Source: CACKLF01 sp002725175 (GTDB taxonomy: Bacteria > Pseudomonadota > Alphaproteobacteria > Rhodobacterales > Rhodobacteraceae). Taken from it: a stretch of DNA of 42,397 bases. The stretch spans positions 1 through 42,397 of the forward strand of contig PBQX02000014.1 of assembly GCA_002725175.2 (NCBI GenBank). Direction: 5' to 3'. Below are positions 16,228 to 25,290 of the stretch, one piece after another (position 1 is the stretch's first letter; every line of letters begins with the position of its first letter). The translations under genes and the position numbers were made by a program. The notes beneath the pieces were generated by a model that did not search any database, was not told the DNA's origin, and saw only the letters and a list, made by a program, of their open reading frames with translations.

Positions 16228-18641
16228 ATTCTATTTTACTAACTGTTCTTACCATCTCATCACACTGGAAGAAAAAGCCAATCCAACTGGTTTTAATGAT
16301 TTTGTGCTTATCANTTGCATCTGCCCTATGGTCAGGTGTAGCTACAATTAATAAACAAGCTAAGCTTTCCTACGACAAAGCCGCATCAATTTATGAAATA
16401 TCACAAATTCCCATACTAATATCATCAGAAAAGAATTTCTTTTCTGATGATATTTTCNCTAAATTTCGAAAGTTAGGTATTTTGGTTAGTCCTGTAATTT
16501 CTGGAACATTTAAGGGAAATTATGGAGAATATGAAATATCTGGATTAGACCCAATTTCGAAAAACTCAAATTACTTTGATTCGAGAGCCAACCTAAGCGA
16601 ACTACTTGATTTTATTAGCCCTCCCTACACGGTATTTGCCAATAGCTTGACTGCTGTAAGCGCAAACCAAGAGGGATTATTCTCAAAAATAGCNATAAAT
16701 GAGAACCTTGCCGATAATGAAATAGTAATGGATATAGGAATTGCTCAAGAAATTCTAAATCAAAAAGGTCTAATTTCTCGCCTAGAACTATACTCTCCAG
16801 AAAACGACTTAGACTATGCGTTCATAAATGAGAATAAATTAACCCTAGTTAACTCAAATTCTAGTTCAGATTTCAATCAGCTGACTAGAAGTTTCCATCT
16901 CAACTTAACTGCTTTTGGTTTCTTAGCTTTCTTTGTTGGAATCTTTATCTTTTATTCAGCGATCAATTTGGGAATTGAACAAAAACGGAAATTAATTGGC
17001 TCTTTATCTGTAATGGGAGTTTCGAAAATTTCGCTTAATATAGCCATAATAATTGAGTTAATCATAATAGGTATAATAAGNAGTCTCCTTGGAACAATTC
17101 TTGGTTATTACTTAGCTACGTTTTTATTACCTGATGTAAACAGTACCTTGAAAGGCTTGTTTGGAGTTCCTGCAATTGATGGCATTGCTCTACCAATAAG
17201 CTTGTGGCTGGCCAATTCATCTATAGTTATANTAGGTGTTTTACTAGCGTCATCAAATTATCTATTTAAAATTAACAAACTCAATATTCTTTCAACTGTC
17301 CATTACGTAAGTCTAGTTTCCCAAAACAGATCTAATGCGACTTTACTCTTGGTTATAGGGATTAACTTCTTAGCTGTGGGAATTATCTTATTTATATTTT
17401 CAAACAATCTTATATTCTCATTTTTATTAATGACCTCAGTGCTATTAGGCTTCACTCTCTTATTACCCTACATGTTAATGAAAATACTCGACGCTTTTTC
17501 TTTTTTTAGCCAATCCATAGGTGCTAAATGGTTTTGGTCAGAAACTAAATCTCAAACCCAATTACTATACATCGCATTAATGGCAATAATGCTGGCTTTC
17601 TCCATTAATATTGGCGTGAGCGGAATGGTTAATTCTTTTCGAATGACATTTACTTCTTGGCTAGACAAAAGGTTGGCAGCTGAAATTTATCTTAAAATTC
17701 CTAATCAAAAATTTGGACCCGAAATCTTAGAATTCATCAATTTACACTCTGAGACTATACTTCCAATTTACGGAACNAACCTTAAAATTAAAGATCATCC
17801 AGCTAGCATTTTTGCATTTAAACCACATGACACTTACAGAAAAAATTGGCCATTGCTTGAATGTCTTGATNATTGTTGGGNTGATATTGAATCNAATATG
17901 GGNTGGCTCATTAATGAACAGTTTGCATTAAAGTTAGGGCTAAAAGTTGGAGACAACTTAACTGTGAACCTCCCTACTGGTTTATATGATAAAAAAATTA
18001 GTGGAATCTACTCAGACTATGGAAACCCTAAGATTCAAATAATGATACCTCTCAATAGATTCATATTAAATTTTCCTAAACTTAAACCTAGAACTTATGC
18101 AGTCAGAATTGAAGAAAAAGAAGTTGATAAATTTATTGATCTAGTAGGGAAAAAATTTCCTTTTGACTCATCTTGGATTACAGATCAGAAAACNGTTAAA
18201 AGTTCTTCCCTTAAAATTTTTGAAAAGACATTCACGATAACGAATAGTCTTTCTTTGCTTACTTTAATAATATCGGGGTTAGCTATTTTTAGCACTATTA
18301 TTTCTATAAGTGAAATTCGGAGAAGTCAGTTAGCTCCTGCATGGGCAATGGGTTTCTCTACCAAAATTTTAATCTTCCAAGAATTTTCCCGATCCATTAT
18401 GCTTGCTATTATTGCTATAATTTTTGCCATACCTCTGGGTGTAATAATATCCTATATATTAACTAAATATATAAATGTAACTGCTTTCGGGTGGGAACTA
18501 CCAAACGCAATTTACCCCAATGACTGGATGAAGCTAACAATCATGTCAGTATCAATTATTACNATTTCCTTGGCNATACCACTAATTAGAAATAGTTCCT
18601 CATCTGCAAAAGATTACCTAAGGGTTTTTAATAGTGAATAG
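16224..18641 (+). CDS. ABC transporter permease with two FtsX domains, YbbP-like
   Basis: Inner-membrane protein of 805 residues, very close to the roughly 804 I recall for E. coli YbbP. It has an N-terminal membrane segment (about 17-37), a periplasmic domain to about residue 230, a block of hydrophobic helices to about 470, a second periplasmic domain, and a final FtsX block of three helices from about 670. This is a duplicated FtsX layout in one chain, unlike AttF/AttG where the permease is split. The start is TTG overlapping the ATPase stop as TTGA; its end overlaps the lipocalin gene by 8 bp. Together with the ATPase it forms a YbbAP-like complex. Cargo is unknown; a hydrophobic molecule is plausible given the lipocalin partner. 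Confidence 0.87.
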   Translation: MNSILLTVLTISSHWKKKPIQLVLMILCLSXASALWSGVATINKQAKLSYDKAASIYEISQIPILISSEKNFFSDDIFXKFRKLGILVSPVISGTFKGNYGEYEISGLDPISKNSNYFDSRANLSELLDFISPPYTVFANSLTAVSANQEGLFSKIXINENLADNEIVMDIGIAQEILNQKGLISRLELYSPENDLDYAFINENKLTLVNSNSSSDFNQLTRSFHLNLTAFGFLAFFVGIFIFYSAINLGIEQKRKLIGSLSVMGVSKISLNIAIIIELIIIGIIXSLLGTILGYYLATFLLPDVNSTLKGLFGVPAIDGIALPISLWLANSSIVIXGVLLASSNYLFKINKLNILSTVHYVSLVSQNRSNATLLLVIGINFLAVGIILFIFSNNLIFSFLLMTSVLLGFTLLLPYMLMKILDAFSFFSQSIGAKWFWSETKSQTQLLYIALMAIMLAFSINIGVSGMVNSFRMTFTSWLDKRLAAEIYLKIPNQKFGPEILEFINLHSETILPIYGXNLKIKDHPASIFAFKPHDTYRKNWPLLECLDXCWXDIEXNMXWLINEQFALKLGLKVGDNLTVNLPTGLYDKKISGIYSDYGNPKIQIMIPLNRFILNFPKLKPRTYAVRIEEKEVDKFIDLVGKKFPFDSSWITDQKXVKSSSLKIFEKTFTITNSLSLLTLIISGLAIFSTIISISEIRRSQLAPAWAMGFSTKILIFQEFSRSIMLAIIAIIFAIPLGVIISYILTKYINVTAFGWELPNAIYPNDWMKLTIMSVSIIXISLXIPLIRNSSSSAKDYLRVFNSE

Positions 18642-19683
18642 GTTTTTATTTATCATAATATTGTTTTTTCTTGGGCTAACACACGAACTGCATGCAAAAA
18701 GCTTTACCAATCTTAACNAGCCAAAGAATNNTTTTTCTTCGGTCGATCAAAATGTAAAACTTGAGTTCCCTAAAGATCATGGTTTTCATCCTTCTTTTAG
18801 AACNGAGTGGTGGTACGTCACAGCAAATCTAAAAAATGAAGAGGGCGAACCTTTAGGAGTACAATGGACGCTTTTCAGATCTTCATTAGGCAATACAGGT
18901 ATTTTGAACGGGTGGGAAACCTCTCAAATTTGGATGGGTCATGCAGCTGTTACAACAAAAAATTCTCATTTTTTTTCAGAAAAGTTTGCCCGAGGCGGTG
19001 TNGGACAGGCTGGGGCCCAAGCATCTCCCTTTAAAGCCTGGATTGATGACTGGAATTTCTCAGGGGATTGGGATAATGCTCAATTAAATGCCGATGGAGA
19101 TAAATTCTCATATAGCCTTAAACTGAGTTCAGATAGACCTCTGGTTCTTAACGGAACGAATGGGATAAGTGAAAAATCTTATTCTGGAGCAAAGTCTTTC
19201 TACTACAGCCAACCTTTTTTTAAAATTGCCGGNGTGATAACAATTAATGGAGTTAGCCACAAGGTAGACGGCATGGCATGGGCTGATAGGGAGTGGACAA
19301 GCCAACTTCTAGATCAAGATCAAACAGGNTGGAACTGGCTAGGTTTACATTTTTATGATGGTTCCAAACTCATGGTGTTCGAAGTAAAAAGCAAAAGTGG
19401 AAGGCCATTTTTTTCTGGCACAAGGATTTATAGAGATGGCAAATATAAATCACTCCAACCTCAAAACTTTATTCTACAGCCTAAAGTACCAAGCCAGACG
19501 AAAAGAGATAAGATCCATTTAGATTGGAAAATCGAAATTCCTAGTGAGAATCTAAACATTACTATTAAGCCTATAAACCGGAAATCATATATGGATACAT
19601 TTATACCTTACTGGGAAGGGCCGGTTTCTTTTACGGGGACGCATAGTGGTGTCGGATTTCTGGAAGTTACCTTAACTGAGTAA
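18634..19683 (+). CDS. Secreted AttH/CrtC-type lipocalin-like protein
   Basis: Exported protein of 349 residues with a short signal peptide (hydrophobic core at about 4-15, likely cut after Ala21). The rest matches the AttH/hydroxyneurosporene-synthase (CrtC) lipocalin-like fold: EWWYVTANL near the start, VQWTLFRSS, IWMGHAAVT, DREWTSQLLDQDQTGWNWLG, and a final strand ending GVGFLEVTLTE. The start is GTG, eight bases inside the permease gene, with AAGGG about ten bases upstream. Family members next to ABC FtsX permeases are known, such as agrobacterial AttEFGH. A carotenoid-hydratase role is unlikely here because no carotenoid genes are nearby. A periplasmic carrier for a lipid-like ligand is the working inference. 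Confidence 0.87.
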   Translation: MNRFLFIIILFFLGLTHELHAKSFTNLNXPKNXFSSVDQNVKLEFPKDHGFHPSFRXEWWYVTANLKNEEGEPLGVQWTLFRSSLGNTGILNGWETSQIWMGHAAVTTKNSHFFSEKFARGGXGQAGAQASPFKAWIDDWNFSGDWDNAQLNADGDKFSYSLKLSSDRPLVLNGTNGISEKSYSGAKSFYYSQPFFKIAXVITINGVSHKVDGMAWADREWTSQLLDQDQTXWNWLGLHFYDGSKLMVFEVKSKSGRPFFSGTRIYRDGKYKSLQPQNFILQPKVPSQTKRDKIHLDWKIEIPSENLNITIKPINRKSYMDTFIPYWEGPVSFTGTHSGVGFLEVTLTE

Positions 19684-19685
19684 AT

Positions 19686-20177
19686 TTAAGCAGCCCTACC
19701 ACCTAATACTTCGTCTACTTTCTCTTGAGCAATTTGCTCTTCTAGGCCATCAACTATCGCCATCTCTCGCGTCAGACGCTCAAGCGCAGCCTCATATAAT
19801 TGCCTTTCAGAATATGACTGTTCCTTATCCTCTCCTCGATGCAAATCTCTAACTACTTCTGCAATCGATAAAAGATCCCCTGAATAGATTTTGTCTTCAT
19901 ATTCCTTTGCTCTTCTAGACCACATTGCCCTTTTGACCCTAGCTTTTCCTTTTAAGGTAAGAATAGCCTTTTCTATAACTTCCCTACTGGAAAGAGGCCT
20001 CATTCCAACTTCTAATGCTTTTGCCGTAGGCACTTTTAGCGTCAGCTTGTCTTTATCAAAAAAAACAATGAACATCTCCAATTCAATATCTGCTACTTTT
20101 TGTGTCTCTACCGCCAGAATTTTCCCAACGCCATGCGCTGGATAAACAACAAATTCATCCGTCTTAAAATCTAACAT
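19686..20177 (-). CDS. carD: CarD/CdnL-family transcriptional regulator
   Basis: RNA polymerase-binding factor of 163 residues that stabilises open promoter complexes, especially at ribosomal promoters. The N-terminal RNA-polymerase-interacting domain is recognisable from FVVYPAHGVGKI near residue 8 and the beta strands ending LKVPTAKA. The C-terminal helical DNA-binding part includes WSRRAKEYEDKIYSGDLLSIAEVVRDL, a highly conserved stretch. It starts at ATG. It is the last of a minus-strand series helicase, S4 protein, fdxA, carD that recurs in alphaproteobacteria. A 207-bp gap to fdxA leaves room for its own promoter. No ambiguous bases occur in it, in line with strong conservation. Confidence 0.94.
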   Translation of the reverse strand: MLDFKTDEFVVYPAHGVGKILAVETQKVADIELEMFIVFFDKDKLTLKVPTAKALEVGMRPLSSREVIEKAILTLKGKARVKRAMWSRRAKEYEDKIYSGDLLSIAEVVRDLHRGEDKEQSYSERQLYEAALERLTREMAIVDGLEEQIAQEKVDEVLGGRAA

Positions 20178-20384
20178 TTATTATCTCACCCACAGTTAAC
20201 GCGTCTTGGCACACTACCAAAACCGTCTAATCATTAAAATTTGTGCTTTTGTTGGTTACTAAAAATGAATAACCGCATAAAAGAAACTTAACATAATAAT
20301 AACAGAAAAATTTAGGAGTTTGAAGGGCTTTTTTTATCTGCCTTATTGTAGTGCTGTTAATGGCCAAATATTATTTTCTTTCAT

Positions 20385-20723
20385 TTAGTCTCCCTCGCCA
20401 GGGTTCTCGGAAAAATATTTTTCTAATTTTCCTTCCTCACCATCTTTTTCATCTGATCCAGGCAATGGATCCCTTCTTGTCGTCAAAACTGGCCAAAGTT
20501 CTGAATATTTTCTGTTAAATTCTACCCAATCCTCCGCTCCAGGCTCCGTGTCAGGTACTATTGCGTCCACGGGACATTCTGGCTCACAAACGCCGCAGTC
20601 AATACACTCATCAGGATGAATTACAAGCATATTTTCTCCTTCATAAAAGCAGTCTACAGGACAAACTTCAACGCAGTCCGTATACTTGCATCCAATGCAT
20701 TTATCATTCACAATGTATGTCAA
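20385..20723 (-). CDS. fdxA: Seven-iron ferredoxin (3Fe-4S plus 4Fe-4S)
   Basis: Small electron carrier of 112 residues. The cysteine pattern matches Azotobacter-type ferredoxin I shifted by one: Cys9, 17 and 50 for the 3Fe-4S cluster and Cys21, 40, 43 and 46 for the 4Fe-4S cluster, with extra Cys12 and 25. The C-terminal half is the usual acidic extension after EWNRKY-like residues (here EFNRKYSELWP). The start is TTG, supported by AGGTGA about seven bases upstream and by MTYIVNDKCIGC being the canonical N-terminus. It sits 42 bp after the S4 gene and before carD. The partner is unknown; the ferredoxin reductase at 8.9 kb is one possibility. Confidence 0.94.
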   Translation of the reverse strand: MTYIVNDKCIGCKYTDCVEVCPVDCFYEGENMLVIHPDECIDCGVCEPECPVDAIVPDTEPGAEDWVEFNRKYSELWPVLTTRRDPLPGSDEKDGEEGKLEKYFSENPGEGD

Positions 20724-20765
20724 TATTTAATCACCTGTTTTCCAACACTAATGCCAAAAATAGTC

Positions 20766-21176
20766 CTAACAATCAACTGAATACGCATATTTTTGGTTCA
20801 AAATATCCCGCCTTTGCCTTTTATCAGGCCTAGATTCCATTTTTTTCTTAGGAATTTCGTGAGGCACTTGGTTTGAGAAAACTGCCTTATCAACATAGAT
20901 TTTCTCTTCTATTTCATCATATAATGATAGAGCCTCCTTAAACGGCCCTCTTCGTTTTCCAAGTTCTAAAACTTTTACTAATCGAAGAATATTTCCTTGA
21001 GGAAACGTTAACGCATCACCTTTTTTTAAGAATGTAGACGGCTTAGATATACGTTTACCATTTAACCTAACTTTGCCTTGAGAAANAATTCTCGCACTTA
21101 GATTNCTATTCTTAAAAAACCTTGCAAACCAAAGCCACTTATCTATTCTGATNGTCTCATTAGACTTTACNGTCAT
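20766..21176 (-). CDS. S4-domain RNA-binding protein (Hsp15-like)
   Basis: RNA-binding protein of 136 residues with an S4 domain in about residues 8-70, starting IRIDKWLWFARFFKN and containing the NLSARI...GKVRLNGKRISKPS core. This is the pattern of Hsp15, which binds free 50S subunits carrying stalled nascent chains. The C-terminal tail is basic (KKKMESRPDKRQRRD), as is usual in alphaproteobacterial members. The ATG overlaps the helicase stop by 4 bp (ATGA), indicating coupled translation. The pairing of Suv3/MgpS-like helicase, S4 protein and ferredoxin is conserved in the class, although what joins them functionally is not known to me. Confidence 0.9.
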   Translation of the reverse strand: MXVKSNEXIRIDKWLWFARFFKNXNLSARIXSQGKVRLNGKRISKPSTFLKKGDALTFPQGNILRLVKVLELGKRRGPFKEALSLYDEIEEKIYVDKAVFSNQVPHEIPKKKMESRPDKRQRRDILNQKYAYSVDC

Positions 21177-23851
21177 TTTTCTTTAAGAGCCAACAANGCC
21201 GAAAACGGATTATCAGGATCAATTTTAAAATTATTATCTCTCTTTNCTCTATTATTTTTACCCACATAATTNTTTCTACCTGTTAACTCTTTTTTATTAT
21301 TTTTTCTTCCTAAATGAGTTTGTTTTCTTTTTCTATTGCTATTCTCTTTATCAGAAGTCTTTTCACTCTTTTTCTGATATGAAAAAGTATAGACTTTCTC
21401 CCTAATCTCTTCTTCNTCGTTAAANCCACTAGCTTGTTCGTTAGTGGCTTTAAGCTCCGATTTCTTTTTAACTCTTTCTGATTCAGTTACTTTATAATTN
21501 AGTCCTCCCATTAAATTAGAAAATTGCTCATGGCTCATGCCAGTTAAAGACAACATATCTGCTGTTGCTTCAAATCCTGCCTCACCATCTTCTTCCCTAA
21601 TTAAATCNGCTACCCTCTCGAGCATATCGATCCTAATTGCTCGATCTCCTGCTGCTCTTAAACCTGCCCTAGGGAAATAACCCTTAGGTTCGGAGCCCGT
21701 TAATTCTATGCTAACCAATCCAGGACCTGGAGCAGGAGGTATTGTACTTAAACCAAAAAACTTTCCCCACAAAATAAGTCTTAACTTAGTTGGCCCCGGT
21801 TTTACGAGGGCAGGAAAAAATATAGTAAATTGACCAAATCTGATACCATGTTTTCTTAGTAAAGCCCGTTCCTCTTGAGTAATTTTCTTCACATCATCCA
21901 TTACTACTGATCTAGGAATAACACCTAGCGACTCATAAAGTCTAAAACTTAGGCCACGAGACACCCCGATAATAGCCTCATCATTCTGAACATTAAAAAG
22001 TGGCTCAAAAAGATTATCTATTTTTCTTTTAAGGAAATGGTCTAATCGCCGTTTTATTTGCTCTCGAACTCCTNCAGGAACGAAATCACTAACAAATGGC
22101 ACAATTTCAGGCTTAAATATATCGCTACCTTTTTCGCAAGTACCAATTATACTGTCACGCCATATAAATTCACCCTGATCAGAAACATCTATTTCCGTAT
22201 CATTCCCTCTATATAGCTTTTCAGCTAGCAGCTGTAGCTTNTCTGATAATGCTGATGATGCCGCCGAAGCAAATGTCTTCTTTTGTTCTAATGGTATAGA
22301 TTTATCNAGTTCAAAAATAAATCCGTTAAGCTTACCTACAAATTGTTCATCAATAAAAACTGCATTATCTTCCCTTATTTCCGCCACTAATGTCTCCCTT
22401 TGTCTCAGACCTTTCATAAGAATAGAAGTTCTTTTATCTATAAATCTCTGTTTAAGTTTTTCATGAAGAGCGTCTGATAATTTATCNTCAATCTCCCTCG
22501 TATAACCTTGCCAATAGACTGGGTCATCTATCCAATTTTTCCTATTAGCTACATATCTCCAGGTGCGAATAAATGATAGCCTTTTAGAAAGAACATCTAT
22601 ATCTCCATCTAGTTTATTTAATCTTAATACATGGGAATGTAACCAATCATCCGGTATTCTACAAGAATTAGATAAAAACTCAAAAATTTGCATTAAAAGC
22701 ATAGANTGATCTGAAGGTGAGATTTTTCTATAATCTGGAATTTTACATACATTCCATAATAATTGGACGTCCGAAGAGTGTAAAACTTTCTCGGTTACTT
22801 GTCTAAAACCCCATAGTGATTTGAGAGCAATTATATCATCAGCCTCTCTTGCCTTCGTAAGATCAGAATTAGGAGGCTCTTGTTCTAATGNTTTTATTAA
22901 ATGCAACACGCNGCTAAAATCTAAATTACTATTTCTCCAGTTAAGTTTCTTAATTGGCAAAAAATTGTGGTTTTCTAATAGGTTGATTAATCTAGAATCC
23001 AAATCTCCCAATTCTCCGGTGACACCAAAACTACCATTAACTTGATTTCGTCCCGCTCTCCCGGCTATTTGAGCAATTTCATTTGGAAAAAGATTTCTAA
23101 AGCTTCTGCCATCAAATTTTTTTATGCTAGAAAAAGCAATATGCTTTATATCTAAATTCAGNCCCATACCGATAGCATCTGTGGCAACCAAGTAATCTAC
23201 TTCTCCATTTTCATAAAGTTCAACCTGAGCATTTCGAGTTCTCGGAGACAAAGCACCTAAGACTACAGCAGCTCCCCCTTTTTGTCTTTGCACAAATTCT
23301 GCTATTGAATAAACACTTTCAATAGAAAATCCTATTATGGCAGACCTAGGCGGTAGCCTTGAAATTTTCTTTGNCCCTGAATACTTGAGCTCAGAAAGCC
23401 TGGTTCGATAAATAAATTCNACATCGCGGCATAAATTCTTAAGTCGTTCCTTGATAATATCAGAACCCAAAAGTAAAGTNTCCTTTTCTCCTCTTAAATT
23501 TAGGAGTCGATCAGTAAAAATATAACCGCGGTCAGGGTCTCCACATAATTGAATTTCATCAATTGCAACGAAATCAAAGCTTTGCTTCGTTGGCATTGCT
23601 TCAACNGTACAAATGTAAAAAGAAGGATTTTTTGGTAATATTTTCTCTTCACCTGTGATTAACGCGACAGATGATACACCCTTTATTCTGCAAATTTTTT
23701 CATAAACTTCTTTAGCCAAAAGTCTCAAGGGAAACCCTATTAATCCACTTTTATGAGCTAGCATCCTATCTATAGCATAGTGGGTCTTACCCGTGTTAGT
23801 TGGACCCAGGACAGCAATAACCTTTTTAAAATTAGATTCAGTCATTTTCAC
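21173..23851 (-). CDS. Suv3/MgpS-like superfamily 2 RNA/DNA helicase
   Basis: ATP-dependent helicase of 892 residues, probably acting on RNA. Walker A is GPTNTGKTHYA at about 16-26, the DExH-box equivalent is AIDEIQLC near 95-102, motif III-like LLLGSD follows, and the C-terminal RecA lobe has VATDAIGMGLNLDIKH and QIAGRAGR (motif VI). The middle and C-terminal parts match the mitochondrial Suv3-like bacterial group. The last 80 or so residues are low-complexity and rich in Lys, Arg and Asn, likely a flexible nucleic-acid-binding tail. The start is GTG (MKMTES), with ATG two codons later as an alternative. First gene of the helicase-S4-fdxA-carD series. Confidence 0.9.
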   Translation of the reverse strand: MKMTESNFKKVIAVLGPTNTGKTHYAIDRMLAHKSGLIGFPLRLLAKEVYEKICRIKGVSSVALITGEEKILPKNPSFYICXVEAMPTKQSFDFVAIDEIQLCGDPDRGYIFTDRLLNLRGEKXTLLLGSDIIKERLKNLCRDXEFIYRTRLSELKYSGXKKISRLPPRSAIIGFSIESVYSIAEFVQRQKGGAAVVLGALSPRTRNAQVELYENGEVDYLVATDAIGMXLNLDIKHIAFSSIKKFDGRSFRNLFPNEIAQIAGRAGRNQVNGSFGVTGELGDLDSRLINLLENHNFLPIKKLNWRNSNLDFSXVLHLIKXLEQEPPNSDLTKAREADDIIALKSLWGFRQVTEKVLHSSDVQLLWNVCKIPDYRKISPSDXSMLLMQIFEFLSNSCRIPDDWLHSHVLRLNKLDGDIDVLSKRLSFIRTWRYVANRKNWIDDPVYWQGYTREIXDKLSDALHEKLKQRFIDKRTSILMKGLRQRETLVAEIREDNAVFIDEQFVGKLNGFIFEXDKSIPLEQKKTFASAASSALSXKLQLLAEKLYRGNDTEIDVSDQGEFIWRDSIIGTCEKGSDIFKPEIVPFVSDFVPXGVREQIKRRLDHFLKRKIDNLFEPLFNVQNDEAIIGVSRGLSFRLYESLGVIPRSVVMDDVKKITQEERALLRKHGIRFGQFTIFFPALVKPGPTKLRLILWGKFFGLSTIPPAPGPGLVSIELTGSEPKGYFPRAGLRAAGDRAIRIDMLERVXDLIREEDGEAGFEATADMLSLTGMSHEQFSNLMGGXNYKVTESERVKKKSELKATNEQASXFNXEEEIREKVYTFSYQKKSEKTSDKENSNRKRKQTHLGRKNNKKELTGRXNYVGKNNRXKRDNNFKIDPDNPFSXLLALKEK

Positions 23852-23904
23852 TTTTTTTATTTAAACTNTTTAGAATTAGATGCACCGCAATAAAAATATC
23901 NATT

Positions 23905-23928
23905 ACCNAGATAACCGGTTACCTAAGG
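23905..23928. promoter_or_regulatory. Imperfect inverted repeat centred on TAACCGGTTA
   Basis: The 10-bp perfect palindrome TAACCGGTTA (23912-23921) is flanked by partly matching arms, giving about 8 of 12 paired positions over 24 bp. It lies in the 205-bp divergent gap between the helicase and the SCP2 gene, where an operator could control either. There is no candidate regulator in the window. A chance palindrome remains possible. Confidence 0.25.
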
Positions 23929-24056
23929 ATATAGAATATAAAATTTAATTCATAAAATACTTTGATTTTTTTTATCTATTAGTATACNCAACCCTCAAGA
24001 AATTTAAAAGCTAAGCATCCTTTTCANGTGCTTAAANTAACATTGCAGGAAAACAA

Positions 24057-24347
24057 ATGAGTGATTTAATGGNAAAGGCTTTGGAGGCCGTCAAAAAGAA
24101 ATTAGAGAATGAAGATATCGGAGCAAGTGTGAAGTTTCAAATAGATGGAGAAGGCTCAATAATGGTTGATTCAAATGGCATCAGAATTGAGGATGGGGAA
24201 GCTGAATGNANACTAATTGCTGATTTTGATACTGTGTCAGAACTAATGGCCGGTGAATTAAGTCCAACCGGAGCTTTTATGTCTGGCAGACTCAAGGTAG
24301 AAGGTTCCATGTCTATTGCAATGCAATTAAGTAGCATTTTTTCTTAA
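24057..24347 (+). CDS. SCP2 sterol-carrier-domain protein
   Basis: Small stand-alone SCP2-fold protein, 96 residues. The family pattern is visible as VKFQIDGEGSIMVDSNG, then the acidic strand ADFDTVSELMAGELSPTGAF, and SGRLKVEGSMSIAMQL at the end, which lines the hydrophobic tunnel. Proteins of this kind bind acyl chains or other lipids. An ATG follows AGGA six bases away. One base separates its stop from the ATG of the alpha/beta hydrolase, so the two are surely cotranscribed; a lipid carrier and a lysophospholipase-like enzyme make sense as a pair, though this is inference. Two ambiguous codons near residue 51 do not disturb the frame. Confidence 0.9.
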   Translation: MSDLMXKALEAVKKKLENEDIGASVKFQIDGEGSIMVDSNGIRIEDGEAEXXLIADFDTVSELMAGELSPTGAFMSGRLKVEGSMSIAMQLSSIFS

Positions 24348-24348
24348 A

Positions 24349-25290
24349 ATGAATTCAAAACTGCAAGATTTTCGCCCGGATGGGGGGAAAATACGGTTCA
24401 CTAATACTCCAGATGGCTTTAAAATCCGCTATGGTGTCTGGAACACAGGAACCATTGGTACTATTTTTTTTCTGAATGGGCGCACAGAGTATATAGAGAA
24501 GTATTCAGATACCATTTCAAAATTCTTAAAGCGGCAGTTCTCTGTAGTTTCGCTAGACTGGCGCTCTCAAGGGTTGTCCCAACGCTATTTTGGGCGACGA
24601 GATATCGGCCACATTAACGATTANAAAGAATACCAAACTGACTTAAAAACCTTAATNTCGCTTGAGGAGATTAAAAAATTACCAAAGCCTTTTGTCCTAG
24701 TAAGTCATTCAATGGGTGGTTTNATAGGTCTTCGGGCAATAAGTAATAAAAACCACTGCTTCTCCGCAGCAATTTTTTCAGCACCTGCATGGGGTGCTAA
24801 AATGTTTGAAAATGCTGTCCTTAACCTTATAAAAGGTCTGGCCCCAGTGATAAAAACACCGGGAATTGCTAAGATAAAACTATATCCTGGGGGCAAACAA
24901 CCCTATGTACTTACGACCTCAGCCAAAGAAAATGCCTTAACAAGCGATGAAAAACAATTTAAACGCCTGCAAAGCATAGTTAAAGCAGAGCCAAAACTTT
25001 TGGTGGGGCCTCCAACAGTTGGCTGGGGGCTTGCTACTGCCCAAGAGCTCGAAAAATTAGAAAAAGCAAAACCACCAAAAATTCCAATTTTAATTTTTAT
25101 GAGTGCCGAAGAAACAGTAGTTGACAATGAAGCTATAAAGAGATTTGCAGAGAAAAGTGTAAATTCTAANCTAGTTGAGATAAATAGAGCCAAACACGAA
25201 GTTTTTCTTGAGACTCCCAAAATACAAAAAACTGCCTGGAGTCATATAGACGACTTCCTCTCGAAAGGAATTAAATCAGCTTCTAGTTAA
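24349..25290 (+). CDS. Alpha/beta hydrolase, lysophospholipase/monoglyceride-lipase-like
   Basis: Serine hydrolase of 313 residues similar to PldB-type lysophospholipases. The oxyanion segment is FLNGRTEYIEKY, the LDWRSQGLS motif is typical of this group, and the nucleophile is Ser121 in SHSMGG. The acid appears in the strand IPILIFMSAEETVVDN and the base is probably His in NRAKHEVF. The codon at 24624 is TAN and must be Tyr if the gene is intact, since the flanking frame is continuous. It starts one base after the SCP2 gene. Its end overlaps the convergent HisN-type gene by 15 bp. No signal peptide is evident, so action on cytoplasmic or membrane-face lipids is likely. The natural substrate is unknown. 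Confidence 0.87.
   Translation: MNSKLQDFRPDGGKIRFTNTPDGFKIRYGVWNTGTIGTIFFLNGRTEYIEKYSDTISKFLKRQFSVVSLDWRSQGLSQRYFGRRDIGHINDXKEYQTDLKTLXSLEEIKKLPKPFVLVSHSMGGXIGLRAISNKNHCFSAAIFSAPAWGAKMFENAVLNLIKGLAPVIKTPGIAKIKLYPGGKQPYVLTTSAKENALTSDEKQFKRLQSIVKAEPKLLVGPPTVGWGLATAQELEKLEKAKPPKIPILIFMSAEETVVDNEAIKRFAEKSVNSXLVEINRAKHEVFLETPKIQKTAWSHIDDFLSKGIKSASS

Noticed and set aside
20344..20384. 13-residue peptide starting right after the fdxA stop
   Set aside because: Too short, no ribosome site of its own, no recognisable role; likely chance.
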